Source: an uncultured Pseudomonadales bacterium (GTDB lineage: Bacteria > Pseudomonadota > Gammaproteobacteria > Pseudomonadales > Cellvibrionaceae). Taken from it: a DNA stretch of 7,327 nucleotides. The translations under genes and the position numbers were made by a program. Shown here piece by piece: positions 1 to 5,185 of the stretch. The notes under the pieces are model-generated. The model was not told the origin of the DNA. It searched no databases and saw only the letters and a list, made by a program, of their open reading frames with translations. The stretch's first letter is position 1. Each line of letters starts with the position of its first letter. The DNA is taken from the NCBI GenBank assembly GCA_938048505.1, contig CALIUX010000227.1, forward strand, positions 1 through 7,327, in the 5' to 3' direction.

Positions 1-121
1 AAACAAAGCCCTTTATTGTCAATAATAGCTGATCCATTTCTTGGCTCAATGCCAAAAATACATCTCGCTTGATCGCGCTATTGAGAGAAAACCGATACGT
101 TTTAACAATATATTCAGACAT
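1..121 (-). CDS. Partial 5' end of a small protein gene, possibly ABM-like (antibiotic biosynthesis monooxygenase fold)
   Basis: Forty codons read from ATG at 121-119 to the left edge of the window without a stop; the rest of the gene lies outside. The start is supported by an AGGAG at 131-127, five bases upstream of the ATG, the best-placed ribosome site in this stretch. The peptide begins MSEYIVKTYRFSLN and later reads FLALSQEMDQLLLTIKGFV. A short beta strand, then an amphipathic helix, then a 'GF' turn is the pattern of dimeric alpha-beta barrel proteins of the antibiotic biosynthesis monooxygenase group. That assignment rests on shape only, as no catalytic residue is visible. It lies 218 bases downstream of rluA on the same strand and no terminator is visible between them, so read-through is possible. 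The reading frame on the opposite strand starting at TTG 69 is its shadow. Confidence 0.75.
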   Translation of the reverse strand, partial: MSEYIVKTYRFSLNSAIKRDVFLALSQEMDQLLLTIKGFV

Positions 122-126
122 AACTA

Positions 127-131
127 CTCCT
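127..131 (-). promoter_or_regulatory. Ribosome binding site AGGAG of the left-edge partial gene
   Basis: AGGAG on the minus strand, separated by TAGTT from the ATG at 121-119. This near-consensus Shine-Dalgarno with ideal spacing is the main reason to prefer the minus-strand gene over the overlapping plus-strand frame, which starts at a TTG without such a site. Confidence 0.75.
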
Positions 132-171
132 AAAGTGAAAGGTAACGCAAATTCAATAAACGAGGCGGACT

Positions 172-201
172 ATCGACTCAAATTGATCGAACTCGAATTT
201 G
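172..201. repeat. Imperfect tandem repeat of about 15 bp
   Basis: ATCGACTCAAATTG (172-185) is followed directly by ATCGAACTCGAATTTG (186-201). The copies match if two single-base insertions and one substitution are allowed. It lies about 50 to 80 bases upstream of the left-edge gene's start, where an operator could sit, but two short imperfect copies may also be chance. Confidence 0.35.
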
Positions 202-225
202 CTCTGAGCAGTGTAGTGGTAGCTG

Positions 226-242
226 CTGACATAACGTGTCAG
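226..242. repeat. Small dyad CTGACA-TAACG-TGTCAG
   Basis: Perfect 6-bp arms flank a 5-base centre in the 218-base gap between rluA and the left-edge gene. Neither strand has a T-run directly after it, so it is not a typical rho-independent terminator. It could be a protein-binding site for the left-edge gene, a processing hairpin in an rluA read-through transcript, or chance. Confidence 0.4.
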
Positions 243-339
243 GAGAGATTTTAAGGTCAAATACGCCTACGAAGCACCTACATTAGTCAGCGAATGAAGG
301 AAAAAGGATAAAAGCTAAACAAAAACGTAAATAAGGGAA

Positions 340-1002
340 TTAAAAAGGTACTGGCGAAGAAATTTCAACAATCTTATTGGTTATTGGGTGATTAAAGCTC
401 AAACGCGATGCATGCAGGCATAAGCGATCAGCCTTTTTTTGCGATACTTCGCAACCGTAAAATGTATCACCCAAAATAGGGTGACCTAAATAGCGTAAGT
501 GCACACGTAGCTGGTGAGTTCGACCAGTCAGTGGTTTTAAAGCAATGCGGGATATGGCTTGAGGAGATGACATGTCGGGCTGCTCAATCTCATACTCTGT
601 GATGGCCTCTTTCCCATTGGCATCTACTTTTTGTAACGGCACATCACTTTTGTCTGCGATAATAGGCTGACAGATAACCCCTTTTGTTTGAGTCAGGCAG
701 CCTAAAATCAGCGCATTGTAGTGTTTATGTATTGCTCGCTCTTGAAAGCATTTCTTGAGTGGCCCTTCTGCTTTCTTTTGTTTAGCAAAAACTAAAATGC
801 CCGAGGTATCGCAATCTAAACGATGAATAAGATGTATCTCACCATAGGCTTTCTGTAAGCGTGTTAAAGCACAGTCAAACGTATTTTCTGCACGACCGGG
901 GTTGCTCAATAGACCACTAGGCTTATCAATAGCAATGTAATAGTCATCTTCCCAAACAACGGGTGGTAAACCGATGGGCGGCTGGTAGGTGAATATACGC
1001 AT
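340..1002 (-). CDS. rluA: RluA-family dual-specificity 23S rRNA/tRNA pseudouridine synthase
   Basis: This 220-residue protein isomerises uridine to pseudouridine in RNA; the E. coli namesake modifies 23S rRNA U746 and tRNA U32. The catalytic motif HRLDCDTSG is at residues 60-68, with the nucleophilic aspartate at D63. The substrate-pocket motif LKPLTGRTHQLRVH is at 155-168, followed by LGHPILGD at 172-179. KPSGLLSNPGR near residue 27 matches the short N-terminus of RluA itself (E. coli RluA is 219 residues). There is no S4 domain, which argues against RluB/C/D/E/F. ATG 1002-1000 is the first possible start after an in-frame TAG at 1014-1012. Its Shine-Dalgarno is weak: GAGG at 1020-1017 is 14 bases away. 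The gene follows the hemDXY terminator and so probably has its own promoter in the roughly 35 bases between, although none is convincing. RluA versus another short RluA-like paralogue is the only real doubt. Confidence 0.93.
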   Translation of the reverse strand: MRIFTYQPPIGLPPVVWEDDYYIAIDKPSGLLSNPGRAENTFDCALTRLQKAYGEIHLIHRLDCDTSGILVFAKQKKAEGPLKKCFQERAIHKHYNALILGCLTQTKGVICQPIIADKSDVPLQKVDANGKEAITEYEIEQPDMSSPQAISRIALKPLTGRTHQLRVHLRYLGHPILGDTFYGCEVSQKKADRLCLHASRLSFNHPITNKIVEISSPVPF

Positions 1003-1036
1003 GGTTAATGACTATACCTCAGTCAGGCAAACAGAG

Positions 1037-1070
1037 AAAAAAGCGCTATAACAGATTTCATAGCACTTTT
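1037..1070 (-). terminator. Rho-independent terminator of the hemDXY operon
   Basis: Read on the minus strand, AAAAGTGCTAT (1070-1060), a ten-base loop and ATAGCGCTTTT (1049-1039) form an 11-bp stem with one G-U wobble, running into six Ts (1042-1037). It starts 22 bases past the hemY stop and ends 35 bases before the rluA start. Read on the plus strand, the wobble becomes a C-A mismatch, so it is built mainly for the hem direction. Confidence 0.85.
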
Positions 1071-1091
1071 ATCTAAAAGCAAATTTTCAAT

Positions 1092-2327
1092 CTAAGAAAT
1101 AAGATTTGATTGCAAAGAGGGGGTTGGATTTTTTTGTTCAGAAAACGCTAAGCCTTGCTGATAAATCGTATTACTTGCCTCATGCTCACCAAGGCGTGCC
1201 AATAAATTCGCAAGCTGAGAATAGCCCATTGAACTGGGCGCTATAGCTAAACTTTTTTGGTAAGCCTCTTTAGCGGCATCAAACTGCTCGCTTCGCTCAG
1301 CCACCCTGCCTTGGGCTAAATACAAGGCTGCATTATCAGGATGTTGTGTGTGCCACTTTTCGATAACCTTCATTTGCGACTGAATATCAGACACATTCGC
1401 TTGCCCATAAAGGTTTATTAAGCCTGCATCAAAATGCTGTTTAATTGCTTTTTTAAGCCAATTTTCTGCATGCTCATCATCACCTAACGATAATAATTGA
1501 GCAGCATAAAAACGCATTAGATTAATATTTTTCTTATGAGAGCGTGGTACATCACGCCATAATTTCTCAAGCTCATGTGCATTTTGTGCTTGGGCAAATA
1601 AACCTAAATACACGTCATCTTCTAATGCATCCAGCGCATCAGCATTTAAGCATTGCGCCTTCTTTAACTTAGGTAATAAGCTATTGAGCGCTTGCCAGTT
1701 TTGGTTTTTCTGATGAATACCCAACAACATTTTTAACGCGCCGCTATGTGTAGGGTGTACGTCAAGGGCTTGGTTTGCCAATGAAATAGCGGGTTCTATT
1801 TTTTGCTGCTTTTGCAACAGCGTGGCACGACTCATTAAAACCGTGACTTCATGTTCTTTGTCATCCTGTTGTTCAGCTTGCGCCAGATAACGGTCAGCTT
1901 CGTCAAATAACGCTAACTCTGTCGATAAGTTGGCTGCATTGACCAAGCTCAAAACATTATCTTTTTGCCCTTTTGTATTCACAATTTTGACAAAATTACG
2001 GTGCGCTTCGCGATCGTTACCTTCCCATAAAGCGGCCATGGCACGCTCTTGTCGCACGAGCAATAGTTTTTGCGTATGAGCAGGCCACCACTGTAGCGTT
2101 TTAAGTGTTAACTTAAAGGTGCCACGTAAAATAGCAGCAATAACCCATACGACAAAAAGGCTGACTAATAGCGCCAAGCACGCCATCCAAAAGCGCATTT
2201 CAATCACTTTGCCACCGACGGCAATTAAAACATAGCCCGGATCACGTTCCATAATCGGAATTAAAATAATCGCAAGGCCACTAATAATTAAAAAAGGAAA
2301 CAGGATGAGCAATATAAATTTACGCAT
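1092..2327 (-). CDS. hemY: HemY: inner-membrane TPR protein of the heme operon
   Basis: The protein has 411 residues (E. coli HemY is 398). Two membrane segments, at about 4-25 and 46-68, flank the conserved motif RDPGYVLI (28-35) of the HemY N-terminal domain. The rest is helical and rich in tetratricopeptide-like repeats, most clearly AALYLAQGRVAERSEQFDAA (333-352) and the following AKEAYQKSLAIAP. The family sits in the inner membrane with the TPR part acting as a protein-binding scaffold; its exact role in tetrapyrrole synthesis is unresolved. It has no flavin-binding or oxidase motif and is unrelated to Bacillus HemY (protoporphyrinogen oxidase), with which it is often confused. The ATG overlaps the hemX stop by one base (TAATG), with GGGGAG at 2339-2334 six bases upstream, which indicates translational coupling. 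It is the last gene before the terminator at 1037-1070. Confidence 0.93.
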   Translation of the reverse strand: MRKFILLILFPFLIISGLAIILIPIMERDPGYVLIAVGGKVIEMRFWMACLALLVSLFVVWVIAAILRGTFKLTLKTLQWWPAHTQKLLLVRQERAMAALWEGNDREAHRNFVKIVNTKGQKDNVLSLVNAANLSTELALFDEADRYLAQAEQQDDKEHEVTVLMSRATLLQKQQKIEPAISLANQALDVHPTHSGALKMLLGIHQKNQNWQALNSLLPKLKKAQCLNADALDALEDDVYLGLFAQAQNAHELEKLWRDVPRSHKKNINLMRFYAAQLLSLGDDEHAENWLKKAIKQHFDAGLINLYGQANVSDIQSQMKVIEKWHTQHPDNAALYLAQGRVAERSEQFDAAKEAYQKSLAIAPSSMGYSQLANLLARLGEHEASNTIYQQGLAFSEQKNPTPSLQSNLIS

Positions 2328-3907
2328 TATTGACTCCCCGCTTTCCCTTTAACTGGCGCACCCGTTGAAGTGCCTTTCACACGATGCTGCTCAGCAACAT
2401 AGCTGTGTAAGAGCTTTAATGAGCCTGAAATATCGGGCAACTCAATGGTGATTTCTTTTGCAGCCAACGCCGTCAACTCTTGCGAAAAATGTCTGCGCGC
2501 AGGCGATTCAAAAAAGTAATCATTAATTAATTCGGCAGCCGCTTTTAGGCTTGCTTGATAGCTGGTCGTCTCTTCTTTTAACAATGAAATCTGGGCCTGT
2601 TCTATCAATAACCGTGTATTGAGCTGCATAAGTTGCAAGCGCTGCTGCGAGACGATTGGATTCGCCAATGCATCTTCTGATTTCAGGCTAAAAGAGTTTT
2701 TAATGAAGTTCAGAACATTACCCATTTCACGTTTTATCTCAGCCACAGCGCTTTCTGTTTCAACCGCTTGCTCTTCTACCTCAACAAAACGTTCTTCTTC
2801 TGTAGGTAATGTCGGCAGGGTATTGATGGCATCCGCTAAGGCACCTAGCTTTAAATAAATACCCTGCGTATCAACCGGTTCAATGATATTTAGTGCGGTC
2901 GTTTCTTTTGCTAACAGTTTTCGAATAGCAAACAACTCTCGATCCCCTAAACCTGCCGCAACACGCTGAATAATTTCATCTGCTCGCGTCAGTAAGGCCA
3001 CAACATTGTCAGGCGTACGTTCGAGTAAAACCCGCTGGTTCGCAAGTTTTAACAAATACTCTGCTTCAGCTAATAACCAATCTTCTTTAGAGGTTGTTGA
3101 GAGTCCTGCTAGGCGCTGTTGCTGACCATTTAAACGGGCTTCATGTTCTTTAAGTTGTGATCGAAGCTGGCGAACCTCACCGCTTGATCCGCGTTCAATC
3201 GTAGCCAGTTGGCTCTTTACGCTTTGCTGAAGCTGGGCAATATCACCATCAACCTTCTCCAACTTTGTTTTAGTTTTTTTCATGGCCTGATTACCCAAGG
3301 TCATGATTTGGCCATTCCATCGCTCTTGTGTTTCGGCTTGCTTTTGATGATACCAATACGCCAGTGCAGCAAAACCTAACCACCCTAAAACCATCAAGAA
3401 AAATAACAGCCACAGTCCTTTTGAGCGCTTAGGTTGAGCGGGAGGCGCCACCGGATCAGTCGCCTTTGCCTCAGTCTTGATATGATCTGAAGCCGCACCG
3501 CCAAGATCAGCTGTTTTTTGGTGTTGAGGCTTAGGTTTGCCGCTCAGATTGGGCTGATCATTTGTATTGGCTGGCTTGTCACTGGCCATAACAGATGATG
3601 CATTAGAGGCACTACTTTTGGCTTGCTTATCTGCCATGAGAGACGCTTTAGTATCAGCTGGCTGAACCACTGACTTATGGCTGTCTTGCTCCACTACGGG
3701 TTGATTAGCGCTTTTAGTCGTCGTAGCTGGCGAGTCTTGTTTGCCCGTATTATTTTGCTTGCCAGCCTTGCCTTGCTCACTGGCTTGATCCTGTTGATTA
3801 ACGTGCTGACTAGCGCTTTGCTTATCAGCACTTTTTTGACTGTCATGCTTGACGGTTTTCTGGTCGAGAGTCTTGTCAGTCGTATGGTTTTTTGGCTTAT
3901 CACTCAT
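2327..3907 (-). CDS. hemX: HemX: single-pass membrane protein with coiled coil, encoded next to hemD
   Basis: The protein has 526 residues, clearly longer than E. coli HemX (393). Residues 1-160 form a low-complexity hydrophilic tail rich in Lys, Gln, Ser, Asp, Ala and Asn. One membrane segment follows at about 164-185 (GLWLLFFLMVLGWLGFAALA). Then comes a heptad-like coiled coil, about 200-265, and the conserved HemX domain from about 275, with EDWLLAEAEYLLKLANQRVL at 275-294. By charge the tail should be cytoplasmic and the large C-terminal domain periplasmic. Databases often label such proteins uroporphyrinogen-III C-methyltransferase, but no SAM-binding methyltransferase motif is present, so that name should not be used here. 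Its function is unproven; constant linkage to hemD and hemY suggests a membrane scaffold or regulator of tetrapyrrole synthesis. The ATG overlaps the hemD stop (ATGA), with AAGGA at 3918-3914 six bases upstream. Confidence 0.93.
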   Translation of the reverse strand: MSDKPKNHTTDKTLDQKTVKHDSQKSADKQSASQHVNQQDQASEQGKAGKQNNTGKQDSPATTTKSANQPVVEQDSHKSVVQPADTKASLMADKQAKSSASNASSVMASDKPANTNDQPNLSGKPKPQHQKTADLGGAASDHIKTEAKATDPVAPPAQPKRSKGLWLLFFLMVLGWLGFAALAYWYHQKQAETQERWNGQIMTLGNQAMKKTKTKLEKVDGDIAQLQQSVKSQLATIERGSSGEVRQLRSQLKEHEARLNGQQQRLAGLSTTSKEDWLLAEAEYLLKLANQRVLLERTPDNVVALLTRADEIIQRVAAGLGDRELFAIRKLLAKETTALNIIEPVDTQGIYLKLGALADAINTLPTLPTEEERFVEVEEQAVETESAVAEIKREMGNVLNFIKNSFSLKSEDALANPIVSQQRLQLMQLNTRLLIEQAQISLLKEETTSYQASLKAAAELINDYFFESPARRHFSQELTALAAKEITIELPDISGSLKLLHSYVAEQHRVKGTSTGAPVKGKAGSQ

Positions 3908-4689
3908 GGATAATCCTTCTGGAGTAAAGTCGAAAGTGTTTGGCGCGTTGCAGCGAGCATAGACGCTTCACCGGCATTTTGCGCAATCGTAATCTGTTCA
4001 AAGCCGGCCTGCTGCGCAACCTGTGCGACACGCTCGGCCGGTACAACCAAAGAGAATAACCCTTTGTTATGCTCAATAGGCAGCGCATTTGTAAAATTCA
4101 GTAATGTTTCGCCACTGAAAAGCGGCACTACATGGTGCACATCGCTCAGATCTTGCTGTAAACGAGTGGCTAAGGCGTCGGTCGAGGTCGATTGACGTTC
4201 ATACAATTCACAGTAGTCCACCGAAGCACCTCGGTCACGTAGCACTTCGGCCAATTTAGTTCGCCCACCCTTACCCCGGCAAATCAGTATTTTTTGATTC
4301 GCAACAGGTTGTAAGTCAGGCAAAGCAAGTAAGGCCTCACTATTCATGGCCTGCCCGCACTCAATGACATCAACGCAGTGTTCTCGCACGCTGGCTGCGG
4401 TTTTTTCACCCACAGCATACCAGCGTACACCCACCGGTATTTGCGGCCAATACTGCACAATCCACTCAAAAGCTTGAGCCACGGCATTCTGGCTAACAAA
4501 AATCACATGTTCATAATAGTCTAGATCGAGTATGCGTGATTTAATATGCTGCTGATCCGCTTGGTTTGTAACGGGTACAATCGCCAATAAAGGGATATCC
4601 AGCACTGGGCCAAGGGGTTGTAGAAGCTCGCACCAGCGAGCATTTTGATGCTGAGGCCGGCTTGCCCACAAAAGAAAGGGTACAGACAA
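3904..4689 (-). CDS. hemD: Uroporphyrinogen-III synthase
   Basis: This 261-residue cytoplasmic enzyme inverts ring D and cyclises hydroxymethylbilane to uroporphyrinogen III, the precursor of heme, siroheme and cobalamin. The family conserves fold more than residues; the recognisable blocks are ASRPQHQNARWCELLQPLG (9-27), FVSQNAVAQAFE (64-75), YAVGEKTAASVRE (91-103), ILICRGKGGRTKLAEVLRDR (134-153) running into GASVDYCELYER, and VVPAERVAQVAQQAGFEQI (215-233). The start is TTG at 4689-4687: an in-frame TAG lies ten codons upstream with no ATG or GTG between, and GGAGAG at 4700-4695 is five bases away. The stop overlaps the hemX start by four bases. hemC, usually just upstream and overlapping, is absent; a 479-base gap and divergent tex lie there instead. 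Confidence 0.95.
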   Translation of the reverse strand: MSVPFLLWASRPQHQNARWCELLQPLGPVLDIPLLAIVPVTNQADQQHIKSRILDLDYYEHVIFVSQNAVAQAFEWIVQYWPQIPVGVRWYAVGEKTAASVREHCVDVIECGQAMNSEALLALPDLQPVANQKILICRGKGGRTKLAEVLRDRGASVDYCELYERQSTSTDALATRLQQDLSDVHHVVPLFSGETLLNFTNALPIEHNKGLFSLVVPAERVAQVAQQAGFEQITIAQNAGEASMLAATRQTLSTLLQKDYP

Positions 4690-4700
4690 ACAATCTCTCC
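4687..4700 (-). promoter_or_regulatory. Strong RBS (GGAGAG) fixing a TTG start for hemD
   Basis: GGAGAG at 4700-4695 is five bases from the TTG at 4689-4687. Together with the in-frame stop at 4719-4717, which leaves no ATG or GTG, this settles the start. A weak start codon paired with a strong ribosome site may set a low translation rate for the first gene of the coupled operon. Confidence 0.8.
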
Positions 4701-4827
4701 AAGTTATGAAACAATTCTAGCCTAATTCACCAAATCAAAAATTAACCCAACGCAATAGCTATCTATGAAGCGCACTTTCACCGCAGGTTACCCATAGCGA
4801 CGTCATCATGCCACTTACAATATTACC

Positions 4828-4855
4828 ATTGAACAACCCATGAGCGCTTTGCCAA
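4828..4855 (-). promoter_or_regulatory. Weak candidate promoter for hemDXY
   Basis: On the minus strand, TTGGCA (4855-4850, five of six to TTGACA) is followed 16 bases later by TTCAAT (4833-4828, four of six to TATAAT). It would give a leader of about 130 bases before hemD. A closer -10-like TAGAAT (4719-4714) lacks a -35 at normal distance. Neither is strong. Confidence 0.22.
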
Positions 4856-4901
4856 TACGATTTAATACACGCATCACCCTAGCAAGCCCTATTCTGTTAT
4901 T

Positions 4902-4957
4902 TCAATGTTCTGACTTGAATGTTCTAACTTGAAGGTTGTTGTTTGAATGTTGTTGAA
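4902..4957. repeat. Four tandem copies of a 14-bp unit
   Basis: The units are TCAATGTTCTGACT (4902-4915), TGAATGTTCTAACT (4916-4929), TGAAGGTTGTTGTT (4930-4943) and TGAATGTTGTTGAA (4944-4957). The common core is TGAATGTT. Units 1 and 2 match at 12 of 14 positions, and units 3 and 4 at 11 of 14. The array ends just upstream of a -10-like CATAAT (4973-4978). It could be a cluster of binding sites for a protein or a replication-slippage array; it is non-coding, and I do not recognise the unit as a known regulator's site. Confidence 0.8.
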
Positions 4958-4978
4958 AAAGAAGCGTTTACGCATAAT
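4950..4978 (+). promoter_or_regulatory. Weak candidate promoter for tex
   Basis: TTGTTG (4950-4955, three of six) and CATAAT (4973-4978, five of six) are spaced by 17 bases. The -35 falls in the last 14-bp repeat unit and the -10 overlaps the left arm of the dyad at 4976-5003. A weak -35 next to repeated sites would fit an activator-dependent promoter. It would give a tex leader of roughly 180 bases. Confidence 0.25.
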
Positions 4979-5003
4979 GTCGATATCAGTGTGATCAGAC
5001 ATT
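4976..5003. repeat. Interrupted 28-bp dyad AATGTC...GACATT
   Basis: The outer arms AATGTC (4976-4981) and GACATT (4998-5003) are perfect complements. Between them lies a second inverted repeat, ATCA-GTG-TGAT (4985-4995). The two stems are joined by unequal spacers of three and two bases, so an RNA hairpin would carry an internal bulge. It may be an operator or a leader hairpin. Confidence 0.55.
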
Positions 5004-5027
5004 CGTTATCGTGTCGTTTCTCTACCC

Positions 5028-5047
5028 GCGTGTGATGCATAACACGC
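5028..5047. promoter_or_regulatory. 20-bp near-perfect palindrome, candidate operator
   Basis: GCGTGTGATGCATAACACGC equals its own reverse complement except at one symmetric pair (positions 7 and 14), so nine of ten base pairs are symmetric. The size and the lack of a loop fit a site for a homodimeric helix-turn-helix regulator better than a terminator. It starts 141 bases upstream of the tex ATG. I cannot assign it to a known regulator. Confidence 0.55.
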
Positions 5048-5063
5048 ATTCTCTACAGTAATA

Positions 5064-5093
5064 GTACCTATCATCACAAATGGTACATATCAT
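5064..5093. repeat. Direct repeat GTAC(C/A)TATCAT
   Basis: GTACCTATCAT (5064-5074) and GTACATATCAT (5083-5093) match at ten of eleven bases, with starts 19 bases apart, close to two helical turns. GTACC (5064-5068) and GGTAC (5082-5086) also form a 5-bp inverted repeat. TATCAT resembles a -10 box in both copies, but neither has a -35 at the right distance. Confidence 0.5.
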
Positions 5094-5151
5094 AGAGCCA
5101 ACACCTGTAGAACAGATATTGATAAAACTAAATAATTATAGAACTAACGTA

Positions 5152-5172
5152 ATGAGCACTATTCTTTTATGA
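5152..5172 (+). promoter_or_regulatory. Six-codon upstream ORF (MSTILL) overlapping the tex start
   Basis: ATG at 5152 reads M-S-T-I-L-L and stops at TGA 5170-5172, sharing ATGA with the tex start at 5169. Such an overlap normally allows a ribosome to end and restart. Tex has no Shine-Dalgarno of its own, so coupling through this mini-ORF is possible. The mini-ORF also lacks a clear ribosome site, so it may simply be a decoy left by the duplication. Confidence 0.35.
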
Positions 5173-5185
5173 GCACTACGATTTT
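5152..5185 (+). repeat. 17-bp tandem duplication spanning the tex start codon
   Basis: ATGAGCACTATTCTTTT (5152-5168) is followed directly by ATGAGCACTACGATTTT (5169-5185); 14 of 17 bases match, including the first ten. The second copy contains the tex start. The period is not a multiple of three, so the first ATG is out of frame with tex. Confidence 0.85.

Larger units (their letters stand above)
4690..5168. other. Divergent, repeat-rich intergenic region between hemD and tex
   Basis: This 479-base stretch has no convincing gene and must carry the promoters of hemDXY (leftward) and tex (rightward). No HemC remnant is readable in the minus frames just upstream of hemD, where stops are frequent. 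The half nearest hemD (4690-4900) has no obvious repeat. The half nearest tex has a four-unit tandem repeat (4902-4957), an interrupted dyad (4976-5003), a 20-bp palindrome (5028-5047) and a direct repeat (5064-5093), followed by an AT-rich stretch (about 5111-5147). A sigma-70 promoter with two good boxes and normal spacing could not be found on either strand, so the promoters listed separately are weak candidates. Confidence 0.8.

Noticed and set aside
226..242. Dyad as rluA terminator
   Set aside because: There is no T-run following the hairpin on the minus strand.
69..254. Plus-strand frame of 61 codons near the left edge
   Set aside because: It starts with TTG without a ribosome site, the peptide resembles no family I know, and it overlaps the better supported minus-strand gene start at 121.
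1092..2327. HemY as protoporphyrinogen oxidase
   Set aside because: No dinucleotide-binding or oxidase motif; two membrane segments and TPR-like repeats identify the unrelated proteobacterial HemY.
2327..3907. HemX as uroporphyrinogen-III C-methyltransferase
   Set aside because: No SAM-binding methyltransferase motif; the protein is a membrane-anchored coiled-coil HemX. The name is a known annotation carry-over.
3677..4088. Alternative frames on both strands over the hemX 5' end and hemD 3' end
   Set aside because: They are shadows of hemX and hemD; the low-complexity codons of the HemX tail keep other frames open.
4840..4932. Plus-strand 30-codon frame in the hemD-tex gap
   Set aside because: No Shine-Dalgarno, no recognisable product, and it ends inside the 14-bp repeat array; expected by chance in a gap this long.
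4902..4957. CRISPR array
   Set aside because: Units are 14 bp and contiguous without spacers, and no cas gene is present.
5119..5142. tex promoter from TTGATA and TATAGA
   Set aside because: The two boxes are only 12 bases apart, too close for sigma-70.
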